Shown here: piece by piece, positions 9,957-19,041 of the stretch | Layout: every line of letters starts with the position of its first letter | How positions within the stretch are numbered: the stretch's first letter is position 1 | Source of the DNA: Cymbomonas tetramitiformis | Taxonomy: Eukaryota; Chlorophyta; Pyramimonadophyceae; Pyramimonadales; Pyramimonadaceae | Direction of reading: 5' to 3' | DNA: 64,000 nucleotides | Assembly: GCA_001247695.2 (NCBI GenBank) | Contig: LGRX02035207.1 | Coordinates: 1 to 64,000, forward strand | Program-made: the position numbers and the translations under genes | Notes under the pieces: generated by a model | The model's input: only the letters and a program-made list of their open reading frames with translations | Database searches by the model: none | Told to the model about the DNA's origin: nothing

Positions 9957-12900
9957 AGGGCGCGGGCCCCGTCCCTGCGGGGTCAGGGGGACAAAAGGGC
10001 CCCGCGCCGGCGTCCACAGCGATGCAGGTGCTGCATGATAGGTGGAGAAGGTGTGGGAGACACCTTAGTGGCAGCGCCAGGCGCCACCTCAAGAGCCAGA
10101 GTCGAGTCGAGAGGTATGAGCAGGAAGGTTTAGACATGCTAGCTGCCACCCGCACGGAAAGCCCAGAGCCTCCTGAGCGGGAACAGGTCGAGCAGCGCGT
10201 CCAAAGAGAGCAGGCAAACTTCTGGAAGTCCGCCAGAACCCCAGCGACCGCCTCGGTTCCGCGTCCCGAGGAGCCGTGGGAGCTGCTCTGTTGGATCACC
10301 GGTGCGGACACCCGGGGTAAAAACCGGTCGAGCCACACAGTTGAGCCACGGGCAGTCTACCACCAGCACCTGGAGAACCAGGGGTCGGATGTTGCGAGAG
10401 TTCGCGGGCACTGGAAGTTCAGAGCTCAGCGTTTACCCCCCAGAGTTAGGAAAGCCTTTCAGGCCCAGCAGCCAAGTGCTCGCCTCCGTTCCGCCATCAG
10501 GGCGCTAGAAAGGTATCTAAAGCTGGAAGAGTCAGAGGTCCGGTCGGTCAAGGCCCTTGCGCTTTGGAGGGCAGGGCAAAGGCGGATGCGCCAGAAGCTT
10601 GGACCCACGACTAGTAAGCCCCAGTTGAATCGAGAAGAGTTAGATAAGCGCTTGAAGCGGCTCGTCAGGGTGCGCGAGTTCAATCGCCGACGCAAAGCCA
10701 TCTTGGATCAGGAGTTCGGACGGTTTGTTCGCGTTGCCAAACCCAAGCCTGCCGAAGGAGAAGAACTCTCACCACCAGAGAGAACTTCAAAGCCCAGTCG
10801 GCCGTGGTTGACCCGAAGCAGGGCTCGCCAGGCTTTGGGCCCGAAACGCAGGCCATGGCTGACTCCTGAAGACAAGGCGCTTCGAACCTCTCGATTGCAG
10901 CGCAGGTACGAGTTAGAGGGTAGGGACCCGGCTTCTACCTCAACAGAACGCCATGCGGACTTCCACGCCTTCGTAAAGGAGGAGTTGGAAAGGGAGAATA
11001 GGGAACTTCAGCAAGACAATGAGCTGATGCACCGGGACGAGCAAGTCAGAAAGCACATAGCGGCTAAACTGGCTGCAGCGTCGGTCCAAGTCGCGGTGTC
11101 CCCCCCAGACTTCCCGGAGCGCAGTGCAGTCCAGAAAGCAGTCGCCATCGGCCTGCTAGCGGACGCATGTACTTACTGCCTCCCGGACTGTGACTCCGAC
11201 GCAGAAACGTCAGTCACCCGCCTGGACTGCATAATGCAGGACGGCGATATCAGTCCGAGCTGGTGTGAGTCCCTGGCAGCGGTGTCCTCGATGGGAGCGC
11301 GCCCGAGGAGTTTCGACAGGCGCAGTCGCACACCGACGTTGTTGCTGTTTTGGGCCTGGATTGCGGGCGTCAGAGTCAAGGTGTTAGTGGATTCGGGAGC
11401 ATCCACCAATATCATCGCAAAGAGTACACTGCAGAGGCTCTCCGGCGTCAAGCCGGTGCGCCACGAGCAGGCCATGCGGGTTCGAGTGGCTGACGGCACC
11501 ACATATGATGCTAATTCCTGCATCAGGCCCAAGCTCCTTGCTGAGACGTCGAAGGGGTCTTACGGCCAGCAGGTTGAGCTTCGGGTAATGCCACTCGACC
11601 TCAAAGTGGATGTCATCCTGGGGGGTCCTTGGCTGGCGAACCTTTCCCCGGTTACGCTGGATTATAAGAACTGGGGTTCGGTCCGGTTCACCAAGGGCAG
11701 AGAAGAGGTCGTCATCACCGGCTGTTCGCCGGGGTCACCGGACCCCAGTCGGTCCAAGGACACGGCAATGGCACTGGTACAGGGAGTCCTTTTGAGCCAA
11801 CGTCGGGCTCGCCGGGACCTGCGGACCCTCCGAAACAGAGAGGAGCAGGCTTTCGTCGTCTACCTCGGCCCCGATGGGGCTTTTGGCGCGTTGGCCTGCA
11901 ACAAGGGGGGGGGAGACTCCGACGAAGATTCCCCCAACGATGTTGTAGCAGGCCTGGCGTCAGAACCCTCCTCCGGGTCCGAGGATGGTGAAGTCAGCGT
12001 GCGTCCCAGCGCAGCGGTGCCGGACGGAGCTGAGGAGTCTGAGGGGCCGGGAGGGTTGGTCTCGGACAGTTCCGAGTCCGGCTACAGTGACGTGGAAGGA
12101 GCATGTCATTTGCAGAGAGTAGGGGCGGTGGTCGAGGATATTAGGCCACAGGGATTTGCGAGCACGGTCGACGAGGCCGGGGATCACCCTGACCCTCTCA
12201 GCTTTTTCGCTAGCAAACAGGAGGCGAACGGAGCATTTGCGTTGCTTCCGCCAGCGGTGCGTAGGCAGGCGATAGAGGATCACGCGGCCGGGAAGCCACC
12301 CACCTGGCACGCGCAGGCAGCCGCGGCGCTCCAGCAGGGCCGGGGTCTGGTCGCGGAGCGACGACCCCGAGCACGGCGTAAGCGAGTGCGTTGGCGTGAC
12401 CAGGTCGCAGCAGTCGGTCAGCCTGGTGCTGAAAGTGGCCCTTCCACCGAGCAGCCACCGGGACCAAAAGTCCCCACTGTCCCGAGTCCTCAGAGTCAGA
12501 AGTCGCGAGCCTCGGCACCAGTCCCGCCGCCAGCTCCGCAGACCACAGACCCGCCGGTACCGGCCGCCCCGCCAGGTACTACCTCGCCGCCAGCCCCACA
12601 GACTGCTCAGGCCTCCCCGGAACCGCCGGAGGACGAGATAGACGAGACGGTGTCGCCGGAAATCTGGCAGCAGCTTAGGGATCTGGAAAAGGAGTTCGCA
12701 GATGTCATTTGCACAGAGCTGCCGGAATCAGTCCAGTCAAGGGAATTCAAGTCCGGCGTCCGGCTCAGGCCAGATTGGAATGGGAACGCCTTGCACCGGC
12801 GAGGGTACAAGCTGTCGCAGGAGGAGTTGCGGCAACTCCGGCAACAGCTAGATGAGCTCTTAGCCAAAGGGTACATACGACCCTCGGCCTCTCCGTGGGG

Positions 12901-15900
12901 CTGCCCTGTGCTGATGGTCCCCAAGCCGAGTAATCCCAAGGAGTTGCGTCTAGTCATTGACTACAGACAGATCAATGAGATCACAGTCAAGGACAAGTAC
13001 CCCCTCCCGGATGTCCAGAGTCTCCTAGATGATCTACAAGGGGCTACCGTCTTCTCTACGATGGATGCCCTTTGGGGATTTTGGCAGGTCCCTATGAAAG
13101 CAGAGGACGTGGAGAAAACCGCAATGACTACGCACTTTGGAGCGTACGAGTGGTTGGTCATGCCTATGGGATTGTCAAACTCCCCAAGTACCTGGCAAAG
13201 GATGATGCAACAGTACCTCGGGCACCTACCCTTTTGCAGAGTATTTGTAGATGACATCATGATTTTCTCGGCTGAGGTTCCGGGTAAGAGCGCCCATGAG
13301 GTACACCTCGACCACCTCCGCCAGGTCCTGGAGGCATGCCGAAAGAATTCAGTCTACCTCAAAAAGTCGAAAGTCAAATTGTGCAAGCGATCAGTCCGGT
13401 TCCTAGGGCATGTGGTGGATCGGGATGGATGTCGTCCACAGCAGGATAAGGTTGCGTCGGTACGCGATTGGCCAGACCTAGAAACTGTCACACACGTGCG
13501 ACAGTTTCTGGGCATGTGTGGCTTCTACCGGAGGTACATCCAGAACTTCGCAGATATCGCGTACCCGTTGACCCGCCTCACCAAATCCGGCGTGGACTGG
13601 ACCTGGGGCGAGAATGAAAAGGCAGCATTTAAACAGCTAAAAACTGCCTTGATCTCCTCCCCAGCCTTGGCCCTACCCGATCAAAAGGGTGCAGCAGACG
13701 GCTCCAGACCCTTTTTTGTGCAGACAGATGCCAGTGGAGTAGCACTAGGGGGTGTACTCATGCAGGATCAGGGACGAGGCTTACAGCCCTTGGCCTTTGA
13801 AAGCCGGCAGTTCTCCAGCGCAGAGCAGAACTATCACGCTGGGGAACGGGAGCTTTGTGCCATCCATCACTGCACCACGGTCACCTGGAGACATTATCTG
13901 ATTTTCACATCATTTAAGCTCATGGGAGACCATAAACCCCTTCAGTGGCTCTTCGCCCCAGCTAGGGAGCTCAGCCGACGTCAGGCTCGCTGGTACGAGG
14001 ACCTGGTAGAGGTAGGAGTCCATCAGATGGAGCACGTGCCAGGGCGCTGTTTAGTAGTACCAGACGCGCAGTCCCGGCGACCAGACTATCAGGAAATGTC
14101 AGCCAGAGAAGGGTTGAAGGAAAAAGGGATTGTGGATCGCGCCACGGATGGGCCCAGAGACTCCGCACCGGCAGGCAAGGGGTCCGAAGAGGACGAGGAT
14201 CCTACCTCTGTCCTCGGGGCAGTGGATTGCACCACCGATGGATCTGATGGACCCGAGTACTCTGAGCCGAAAGGCAAGAGATGCGAAGGGGACGAGGATC
14301 CCACATCTGTCTTAGGCGCCACCTTCGAGTATAGTGATTCCGAGGACGAGTCCTTCCCTCCCACCAGTCCAGCACCGGTCATTGGTGAGCTCACCCATCT
14401 GAATGGGCTCACGTGGGTAGAGTCGCCGGCCCTTTGGCTGGACGCAGCTGCCACCCTAGCAGTAGGCGAGAAATCCTTGAGGGATGCCGAATCGCTAGCA
14501 GTCATGACCAGAGCAGACCGAGCTAGGGAACAGGCCACAGCAGAAGTCCAGAGTCACCCGAAGTTCCCCCACCCTGAGGCCCAGAGTCATCCAAAGGCAG
14601 CCGGAAAGGTACCTGAGCCCGTTAAGCCCCCAGAAAGTAGCTCCCACTACGACCAGGTCGTAGATCGCCAGGACTGGAAGCTGATCAGGGAGCGCTTTGA
14701 GGAGATAGCAGCCCAGTACGGGGTGTTTGACGTTGACGCGTGTTGCGACTCCATGGGCGTTAACCGGCAGGTTGACACCTATTGGACCGATTGCTTGAAG
14801 GAAAAGTGGCGCGGGAAACACGTTTGGTGCAACCCCCCTTACACGAAGGATTCCGACTTGATAGAAAGAATTCTTCGGCATTTCCTTGCTGAGTGGCGCG
14901 CCGATCCGGAAAACACCTCGGCGATGTTCCTTCTGCCAGACTATGACGCCCCCTGGAGACGGTTGATTCACCCCAAGTATGGGCTTCATCCGGTCAAGGT
15001 CTTTGACACGAAGGACGAAAAAGGTCGTCCCAACCACCTCTTCGAGTCCCCTGATGGAGGTCGACCCCCGCTGCGCTGGCCGGTCCTTCTGGTGTGGGCC
15101 CCAGCAGCCAGCAGGGCAAAGCCCCGAGCGCCGCCTGCGCGAAAGGACAGTGAGGCAGAACCCGACGAGCCTTTAGTCACTACAGGGGTTGCGGCAAGGG
15201 CCAGGGCAGCATCAGGCCCACTGAAGGCTGATGAGTTCGTCCGCGCCTTGCAAGCGGAATACGAACGCAGCCAGTACCTCAGCTCGTTGAAGGAGGAACT
15301 GGTCGCAGCCCCACATCAGAGGACAGACACATTTCGCATGGTAGACGACATGATATGGCGAGTGGCAGAAGGGCGGTATCAGCTAGTGCTAGCTCAGGAT
15401 TCCCCCCTCAGAGAGCTGGTGATGCGCGAAGCACACGAGTCCCCAGCAGCAGGGCACACAGGAAGGGATAAGACACTGGACAGAGTATCCCGTCGCTTTT
15501 GGTGGCCACGCATGAGCAAGGATGTCACCGACTGGTGCAAATCCTGCGTTGTGTGCCAACAGACCCGGCCACGCAACGGGTATCCAGACGGTCAGCTTAA
15601 CCCCCTGCAAGTCCCAGTAAGACTGTGGCAAGTGGTTAGTATCGACTTCGTCACTGGGCTGCCCCGCACAGAGCGAGGGTACGACGCGTTTGCTACCTTC
15701 ACGGACAAGTTGTCCAAGATGGTGCACGTAGTTCCCATGCTTTACGCTGACAGCTCAGCTGCACAGATCGCGCGCATGTATTTCGACCAAGTGTGGCGTT
15801 TGCACGGCGCTCCCATGAAGATCGTCTGTGATCGGGACTCCCGCTTCAGGGATGAGATGCATCTCGAGCTACATCGGTTGATGGGAGTCCAGGTTGCCTC

Positions 15901-17893
15901 TACCACGCCGTACCACCCTCAAGGTGATGGGCAGGCAGAGCACACAAACCACACGGTCGAACGCATGTTGCGCGCGTACGTCGACGCCAACCAGCACGAT
16001 TGGGATTTATGGTGTACCCCGGTCGAGTACGCCATTAATGACTCTCGTTCCGCCGTCACGGGATTCACCCCTTTTGAACTGACGTATGGTCACGCTCCGG
16101 CCTCTCAGCTGGACTTCTTCGTGGAGGCAGCACTTGCATCACGGAGAGGCCGAGCTAAGGGGGGGAGGGGCGCAGCAGTAAAAAAGGGTACAGCCCACGA
16201 GACAGCCCGCCAGTTTGTTCGCCAGTTGCAGCTCGCTAGGGAGAAGCTGCTCTTAGCTCAGCAGCAACAGATCGCCCAGTACGACGCGCGTCACAGGTCC
16301 AGGAGTTACGCAGTAGGCGATGAGGTTTGGGTGGATGCCACGCACCTCACTCAGCCGGGCGACCGCGGGTTGCACAAGAAGTTGCTTAAGAAGCGCCTTG
16401 GGCCCCTTCGGGTGCTGGAAGTCTTTCACAGCGACAGGCAGATGGCCCTTCCCGCGAGCGATAGAGGCGCACCGTCGGCCTATAGGTTGCAGACGCCTAA
16501 GCAGTGGAAAGTGCACGATGTGTTTACCGTGGACCGGCTTTCGCCAGTAGAGTCGGGCAGCCGCTTCGTTGAGAGAGCTAAGGAGATTCCCCCTCCTCCG
16601 TTGGACGTCAGCGGGCGCAAGGAAACCCACGTCGAGAGGGTGGAGCGTTCGCGCACGCGCCAGCGCCAGGGCAGGAGGTGGACAGAGTACCTGGTCAAGT
16701 GGACAGGAATGCCCCGCAGTGAGAACGAGTGGAAGACCCGAGAGGATCTGGAGTGGGACGGAGCCGGCAGGCCCGGTGTTCCCAACCGAGCGTTGTTGGA
16801 GTTTGAGAGGATCGAGGCTAAGAGAGTGGAGCGAGAGAAGCTTAGGGTCCGTAAGAGACGCGACGAGTCCGCAGGAGCGGTATGGACCACGCTATCGGAG
16901 GAGCTCAAGGTAGACGGAGCAATGCCATGGGTGCCAGAGGAGAGGTTTGATGAGGAAGTAGGAACTTTCGCGAGAGTATCTGCTCAGAGCACCCTGCCGC
17001 CAGTCAACGGAGCCGCAGCACTTGAGAAGGAGCCAGTCGGCCAGTCTAGGATTCTTGTATTGTTTTGTGGGACCGGGTCAGTCGAGAGGCAGTTCACTAA
17101 GCAATTTCCCAATAGCGAAGTAGTTGCTGTAGACATTCAGCCCAAGTGGGGCCCCACACATTGCGAGGATATCATGCGATGGGACTATCGACAGTTCAGA
17201 CCAGGACACTTCGACGTAGTCTGGGCTAGCCCACCTTGTACAGAGTACAGCCAAGCGAAGACGGTAGGCATCCGAGATTTGCGTGCTGCGGACAGGCGAG
17301 TTCGTAGGACATTGGAGATCATCCGGTACTTGAGGCCCGAAGCATACTTCATTGAGAACCCGAGGGGAAGAGAGCCCCACGGGTTGCACACGCGTCGCTG
17401 CATGAGCAATCTACCAGCTCCGCACCTCGTCACGTACTGCAAATACGGGACCGCATACAGGAAGCCCACGCACATCTGGACCAACGTTCCGTTGCGCACA
17501 CCCTTGCGAGTATGCGATTCCGATACGCCTTGCGAGTTCTTCCGGCAGCACGGTAGGCACGAGAAAGTAGCGCAAGGAGGGCGCGCGATGAGAGCCGGAG
17601 GTGTGTTCGCGAAGGGCATGGGAGCGCGAGAGAATTTGTATGGGATTCCGTCAGCACTGTTAAAACAGCTTTTCCACAACCTGACCCTACATGAAGAGGT
17701 GCATGCGTTCCTGTCTGAACTGCTTGTCAGGGAGGATCTGAGCGAGATGAGCGTTTTAGTCCAGTCAGCTGTTGTTGAGAGTGACCCGCCCGAGTTTGAG
17801 CCAGAACCGATAGCGTTAGCGGGAGTGCGAGCGGAGGTGACGATCATACCAGAGGGCGGATGGGAATCTGACGCGAGTGGTCTTAGCGATTGA
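9764..17893 (+). CDS. pol: Pol polyprotein: PR-RT-RNaseH-Dam-integrase-chromodomain-C5 MTase, 2,709 aa
   Basis: One uninterrupted frame, approximate residues. 90-450: basic Arg-rich region of unknown role. 540-550: retropepsin active site VLVDSGAST. 680-960: acidic and Pro-rich linker. 1,000-1,230: reverse transcriptase, with RLVIDYRQIN and catalytic FVDD (codons from 13,244). 1,315-1,440: RNase H, starting FFVQTDASG. 1,625-1,785: Dam-type adenine methyltransferase with NPPY. 1,890-2,110: integrase with an HHCC zinc finger (ending CKSCVVCQQ) and a D,D,E core (SIDFVTGLP, CDRDSRF, GQAEHTNH). 2,290-2,350: chromodomain (YLVKWTGMPRSENEW). 2,430-2,640: cytosine-C5 methyltransferase. Domains through the chromodomain match chromoviruses; the two methyltransferases are additions. 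All visible catalytic residues are intact. It overlaps gag by 193 bp in the -1 frame. The ATG at 9,764 is just the first in frame; synthesis as Gag-Pol is more likely. Confidence 0.93.
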   Translation: MQKHGPLCPRLSAGEPAPEGVGQVPPGGHPGVNRGRVGGGSFGCHRFGFCPGGRSPARGVLPAVKGAGPVPAGSGGQKGPAPASTAMQVLHDRWRRCGRHLSGSARRHLKSQSRVERYEQEGLDMLAATRTESPEPPEREQVEQRVQREQANFWKSARTPATASVPRPEEPWELLCWITGADTRGKNRSSHTVEPRAVYHQHLENQGSDVARVRGHWKFRAQRLPPRVRKAFQAQQPSARLRSAIRALERYLKLEESEVRSVKALALWRAGQRRMRQKLGPTTSKPQLNREELDKRLKRLVRVREFNRRRKAILDQEFGRFVRVAKPKPAEGEELSPPERTSKPSRPWLTRSRARQALGPKRRPWLTPEDKALRTSRLQRRYELEGRDPASTSTERHADFHAFVKEELERENRELQQDNELMHRDEQVRKHIAAKLAAASVQVAVSPPDFPERSAVQKAVAIGLLADACTYCLPDCDSDAETSVTRLDCIMQDGDISPSWCESLAAVSSMGARPRSFDRRSRTPTLLLFWAWIAGVRVKVLVDSGASTNIIAKSTLQRLSGVKPVRHEQAMRVRVADGTTYDANSCIRPKLLAETSKGSYGQQVELRVMPLDLKVDVILGGPWLANLSPVTLDYKNWGSVRFTKGREEVVITGCSPGSPDPSRSKDTAMALVQGVLLSQRRARRDLRTLRNREEQAFVVYLGPDGAFGALACNKGGGDSDEDSPNDVVAGLASEPSSGSEDGEVSVRPSAAVPDGAEESEGPGGLVSDSSESGYSDVEGACHLQRVGAVVEDIRPQGFASTVDEAGDHPDPLSFFASKQEANGAFALLPPAVRRQAIEDHAAGKPPTWHAQAAAALQQGRGLVAERRPRARRKRVRWRDQVAAVGQPGAESGPSTEQPPGPKVPTVPSPQSQKSRASAPVPPPAPQTTDPPVPAAPPGTTSPPAPQTAQASPEPPEDEIDETVSPEIWQQLRDLEKEFADVICTELPESVQSREFKSGVRLRPDWNGNALHRRGYKLSQEELRQLRQQLDELLAKGYIRPSASPWGCPVLMVPKPSNPKELRLVIDYRQINEITVKDKYPLPDVQSLLDDLQGATVFSTMDALWGFWQVPMKAEDVEKTAMTTHFGAYEWLVMPMGLSNSPSTWQRMMQQYLGHLPFCRVFVDDIMIFSAEVPGKSAHEVHLDHLRQVLEACRKNSVYLKKSKVKLCKRSVRFLGHVVDRDGCRPQQDKVASVRDWPDLETVTHVRQFLGMCGFYRRYIQNFADIAYPLTRLTKSGVDWTWGENEKAAFKQLKTALISSPALALPDQKGAADGSRPFFVQTDASGVALGGVLMQDQGRGLQPLAFESRQFSSAEQNYHAGERELCAIHHCTTVTWRHYLIFTSFKLMGDHKPLQWLFAPARELSRRQARWYEDLVEVGVHQMEHVPGRCLVVPDAQSRRPDYQEMSAREGLKEKGIVDRATDGPRDSAPAGKGSEEDEDPTSVLGAVDCTTDGSDGPEYSEPKGKRCEGDEDPTSVLGATFEYSDSEDESFPPTSPAPVIGELTHLNGLTWVESPALWLDAAATLAVGEKSLRDAESLAVMTRADRAREQATAEVQSHPKFPHPEAQSHPKAAGKVPEPVKPPESSSHYDQVVDRQDWKLIRERFEEIAAQYGVFDVDACCDSMGVNRQVDTYWTDCLKEKWRGKHVWCNPPYTKDSDLIERILRHFLAEWRADPENTSAMFLLPDYDAPWRRLIHPKYGLHPVKVFDTKDEKGRPNHLFESPDGGRPPLRWPVLLVWAPAASRAKPRAPPARKDSEAEPDEPLVTTGVAARARAASGPLKADEFVRALQAEYERSQYLSSLKEELVAAPHQRTDTFRMVDDMIWRVAEGRYQLVLAQDSPLRELVMREAHESPAAGHTGRDKTLDRVSRRFWWPRMSKDVTDWCKSCVVCQQTRPRNGYPDGQLNPLQVPVRLWQVVSIDFVTGLPRTERGYDAFATFTDKLSKMVHVVPMLYADSSAAQIARMYFDQVWRLHGAPMKIVCDRDSRFRDEMHLELHRLMGVQVASTTPYHPQGDGQAEHTNHTVERMLRAYVDANQHDWDLWCTPVEYAINDSRSAVTGFTPFELTYGHAPASQLDFFVEAALASRRGRAKGGRGAAVKKGTAHETARQFVRQLQLAREKLLLAQQQQIAQYDARHRSRSYAVGDEVWVDATHLTQPGDRGLHKKLLKKRLGPLRVLEVFHSDRQMALPASDRGAPSAYRLQTPKQWKVHDVFTVDRLSPVESGSRFVERAKEIPPPPLDVSGRKETHVERVERSRTRQRQGRRWTEYLVKWTGMPRSENEWKTREDLEWDGAGRPGVPNRALLEFERIEAKRVEREKLRVRKRRDESAGAVWTTLSEELKVDGAMPWVPEERFDEEVGTFARVSAQSTLPPVNGAAALEKEPVGQSRILVLFCGTGSVERQFTKQFPNSEVVAVDIQPKWGPTHCEDIMRWDYRQFRPGHFDVVWASPPCTEYSQAKTVGIRDLRAADRRVRRTLEIIRYLRPEAYFIENPRGREPHGLHTRRCMSNLPAPHLVTYCKYGTAYRKPTHIWTNVPLRTPLRVCDSDTPCEFFRQHGRHEKVAQGGRAMRAGGVFAKGMGARENLYGIPSALLKQLFHNLTLHEEVHAFLSELLVREDLSEMSVLVQSAVVESDPPEFEPEPIALAGVRAEVTIIPEGGWESDASGLSD
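14640..15110 (+). other. Dam-like DNA N6-adenine methyltransferase domain inside pol
   Basis: This segment lies between RNase H and integrase. FDVDACCDSMGVNRQ is followed about 30 residues later by HVWCNPPYTKDSDLIERIL, then MFLLPDYDAPW and LRWPVLLVWAP. The NPPY motif (codons 14,831-14,842) is the catalytic motif of amino-methyltransferases, and the order fits the small phage-type Dam family. It would methylate adenine N6 in DNA. DIRS retrotransposons are known to carry a Dam-like domain next to RNase H, so the position is suggestive. Activity and target are unknown. Confidence 0.85.
17030..17700 (+). other. C-terminal cytosine-C5 DNA methyltransferase domain of pol
   Basis: Motifs in order: motif I ILVLFCGTGSVERQF (AdoMet binding), motif II VVAVDIQ, motif IV DVVWASPPCTEYS with the nucleophilic Cys codon at 17,237-17,239, motif VI YFIENPRG (the ENV-type Glu), a motif-VIII-like YCKYGTAYRKPTHIWTN, and a motif-X-like YGIPSALLKQL. 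All residues needed for catalysis appear present. No obvious long target-recognition insert is seen, so it is compact, like phage or bacterial enzymes and unlike DNMT1. It follows the chromodomain by about 75 residues. Confidence 0.85.
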
Positions 17894-17914
17894 GGGCGTT
17901 GGGGAGCGTCGGGA

Positions 17915-18240
17915 AGAGCGGTGGCTCCAGCCTTGGCGAGACCAGGCGGCAGGTGAGAACCTGGGTAATCCATCCGAGAGAGCAGTGGCTCTAGCCTCGG
18001 CACAGCCAGGCAACAGGTGGAAATCTGTATAATCCATTTGAGCAGTGGCTCTGAGCCTTGGTATGACCAAGCGGCAGGTGAGAACCTGGGTAATCTATCC
18101 AAGTGAGCAGTGGCTCTAGCCTCGGCGCGACCAGGCAACAGGTGGAAATCTGTATAATCCATTTCACGAGAGCATTGGCTCCGGACCTGGCACGACCGGG
18201 CAGCAGTTGGAGATCTGGGTAAAAGCTCTAGCACTCCGAG
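17915..18240 (+). repeat. About 60-65-bp tandem repeats in the 3' untranslated region of the gypsy element
   Basis: About five imperfect copies, each with GAGCAGTGGCTCTAGCCTCGG-like sequence, a cACCAGGCAACAGGTGG-like core and AATCTGTATAATCCATT. The core recurs singly near 18,500 (ACAACAGGCGGCTGAGACCTGT). It lies between the pol stop and the polypurine tract, and could serve RNA packaging, export or a promoter. Confidence 0.75.
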
Positions 18241-18597
18241 GAGGCGGTGAAGGTTTAAAACCTTTCCTCCGGGCCGGCATCCCGAGAACTGTCAGGTAAT
18301 TGGCAAACCTATTGTCATCCCCTGTAAGTGTGCCGTGTTGGGAGGTTTAAAACCTTGAGCGTGGTAATGGATGTGAAACCTTGAGCCTTGGGGGAGCCTG
18401 GTAGTGCAGATGGCAGACCGGTGAGAGGCCGACCCTTGTGCTTAAGAGGTCGATCTCCTTATTGCGGTGTGTCTTGGGAAGTGTAATGTCATCCCAGACA
18501 ACAGGCGGCTGAGACCTGTATAATCATTCAGAGCAACAGTAGAAGATCTGTATAAAAACTTTACTGGTCCGACGTGGTCAGCGTGGACGTGACCTTC

Positions 18598-18614
18598 CCT
18601 AAGGGGGGGGGAGT
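18598..18614 (+). other. Polypurine tract
   Basis: AAGGGGGGGGAG lies immediately upstream of the 3' LTR, the expected primer for plus-strand DNA synthesis. Confidence 0.85.
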
Positions 18615-19041
18615 TGTGCTAGGAGGCAAGCACAAGAGCAAGAAAAACGGCTAAGTATAAAACGCAAGAGTACTCAGTACGGAGTACAGTAGGACCGATC
18701 AGAATGATGTTGATGTGAGGTGCCTAGACTGTTGTACGGAGTACTCAGTACAGTTGAGTTATGGAAAGAGTTCCTGAATGTATAAGAACTCTAAGAGTAA
18801 CCCGTTTCGGAGAGATGAACTGAACTGAAAAGTAAGACATAAAAGTAAAGAGCCGTAACTGCTGTATATTGTGTATTGAAAGCATGCACTGATAGCAAAA
18901 GCATAACTATATAGATTTACGAAACCGAAGTCTTGTAGTTGACCAATCGTAAGCATACCTCGTGCGGTCGTTTAATAAGTGTAGAATAGTATAAGTCCGA
19001 AACCGTAAAGAAGAGAAGAAGCCTAGGTGTAGACTCCTACA
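18615..19041 (+). repeat. 3' LTR of gypsy element
   Basis: 427 bp, near-identical to 4,633-5,059, followed by the target duplication CATGA. Confidence 0.95.

Larger units (their letters stand above)
4633..19041 (+). mobile_element. Intact Ty3/gypsy chromovirus-like LTR retrotransposon with two DNA methyltransferase domains
   Basis: The 14,409-bp element is bounded by two 427-bp LTRs that start TGTGCTAG, end CTCCTACA and differ at about three positions. It is flanked by a perfect 5-bp target duplication, CATGA, at 4,628-4,632 and 19,042-19,046. Order: LTR, primer-binding region, 926-residue upstream ORF, Cys-rich ORF, gag, pol, short tandem repeats, polypurine tract, LTR. Near-identical LTRs and an uninterrupted 8.1-kb pol frame mean a young and perhaps still active copy. 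It is far longer than usual gypsy elements (about 5-7 kb), owing to the upstream ORF, long acidic and proline-rich linkers in pol, and the two methyltransferase domains. Confidence 0.95.

Noticed and set aside
9511..10338. 275-aa minus-strand ORF across the gag/pol overlap
   Set aside because: Antisense shadow in GC-rich coding DNA; sense frames carry the zinc knuckle and pol.
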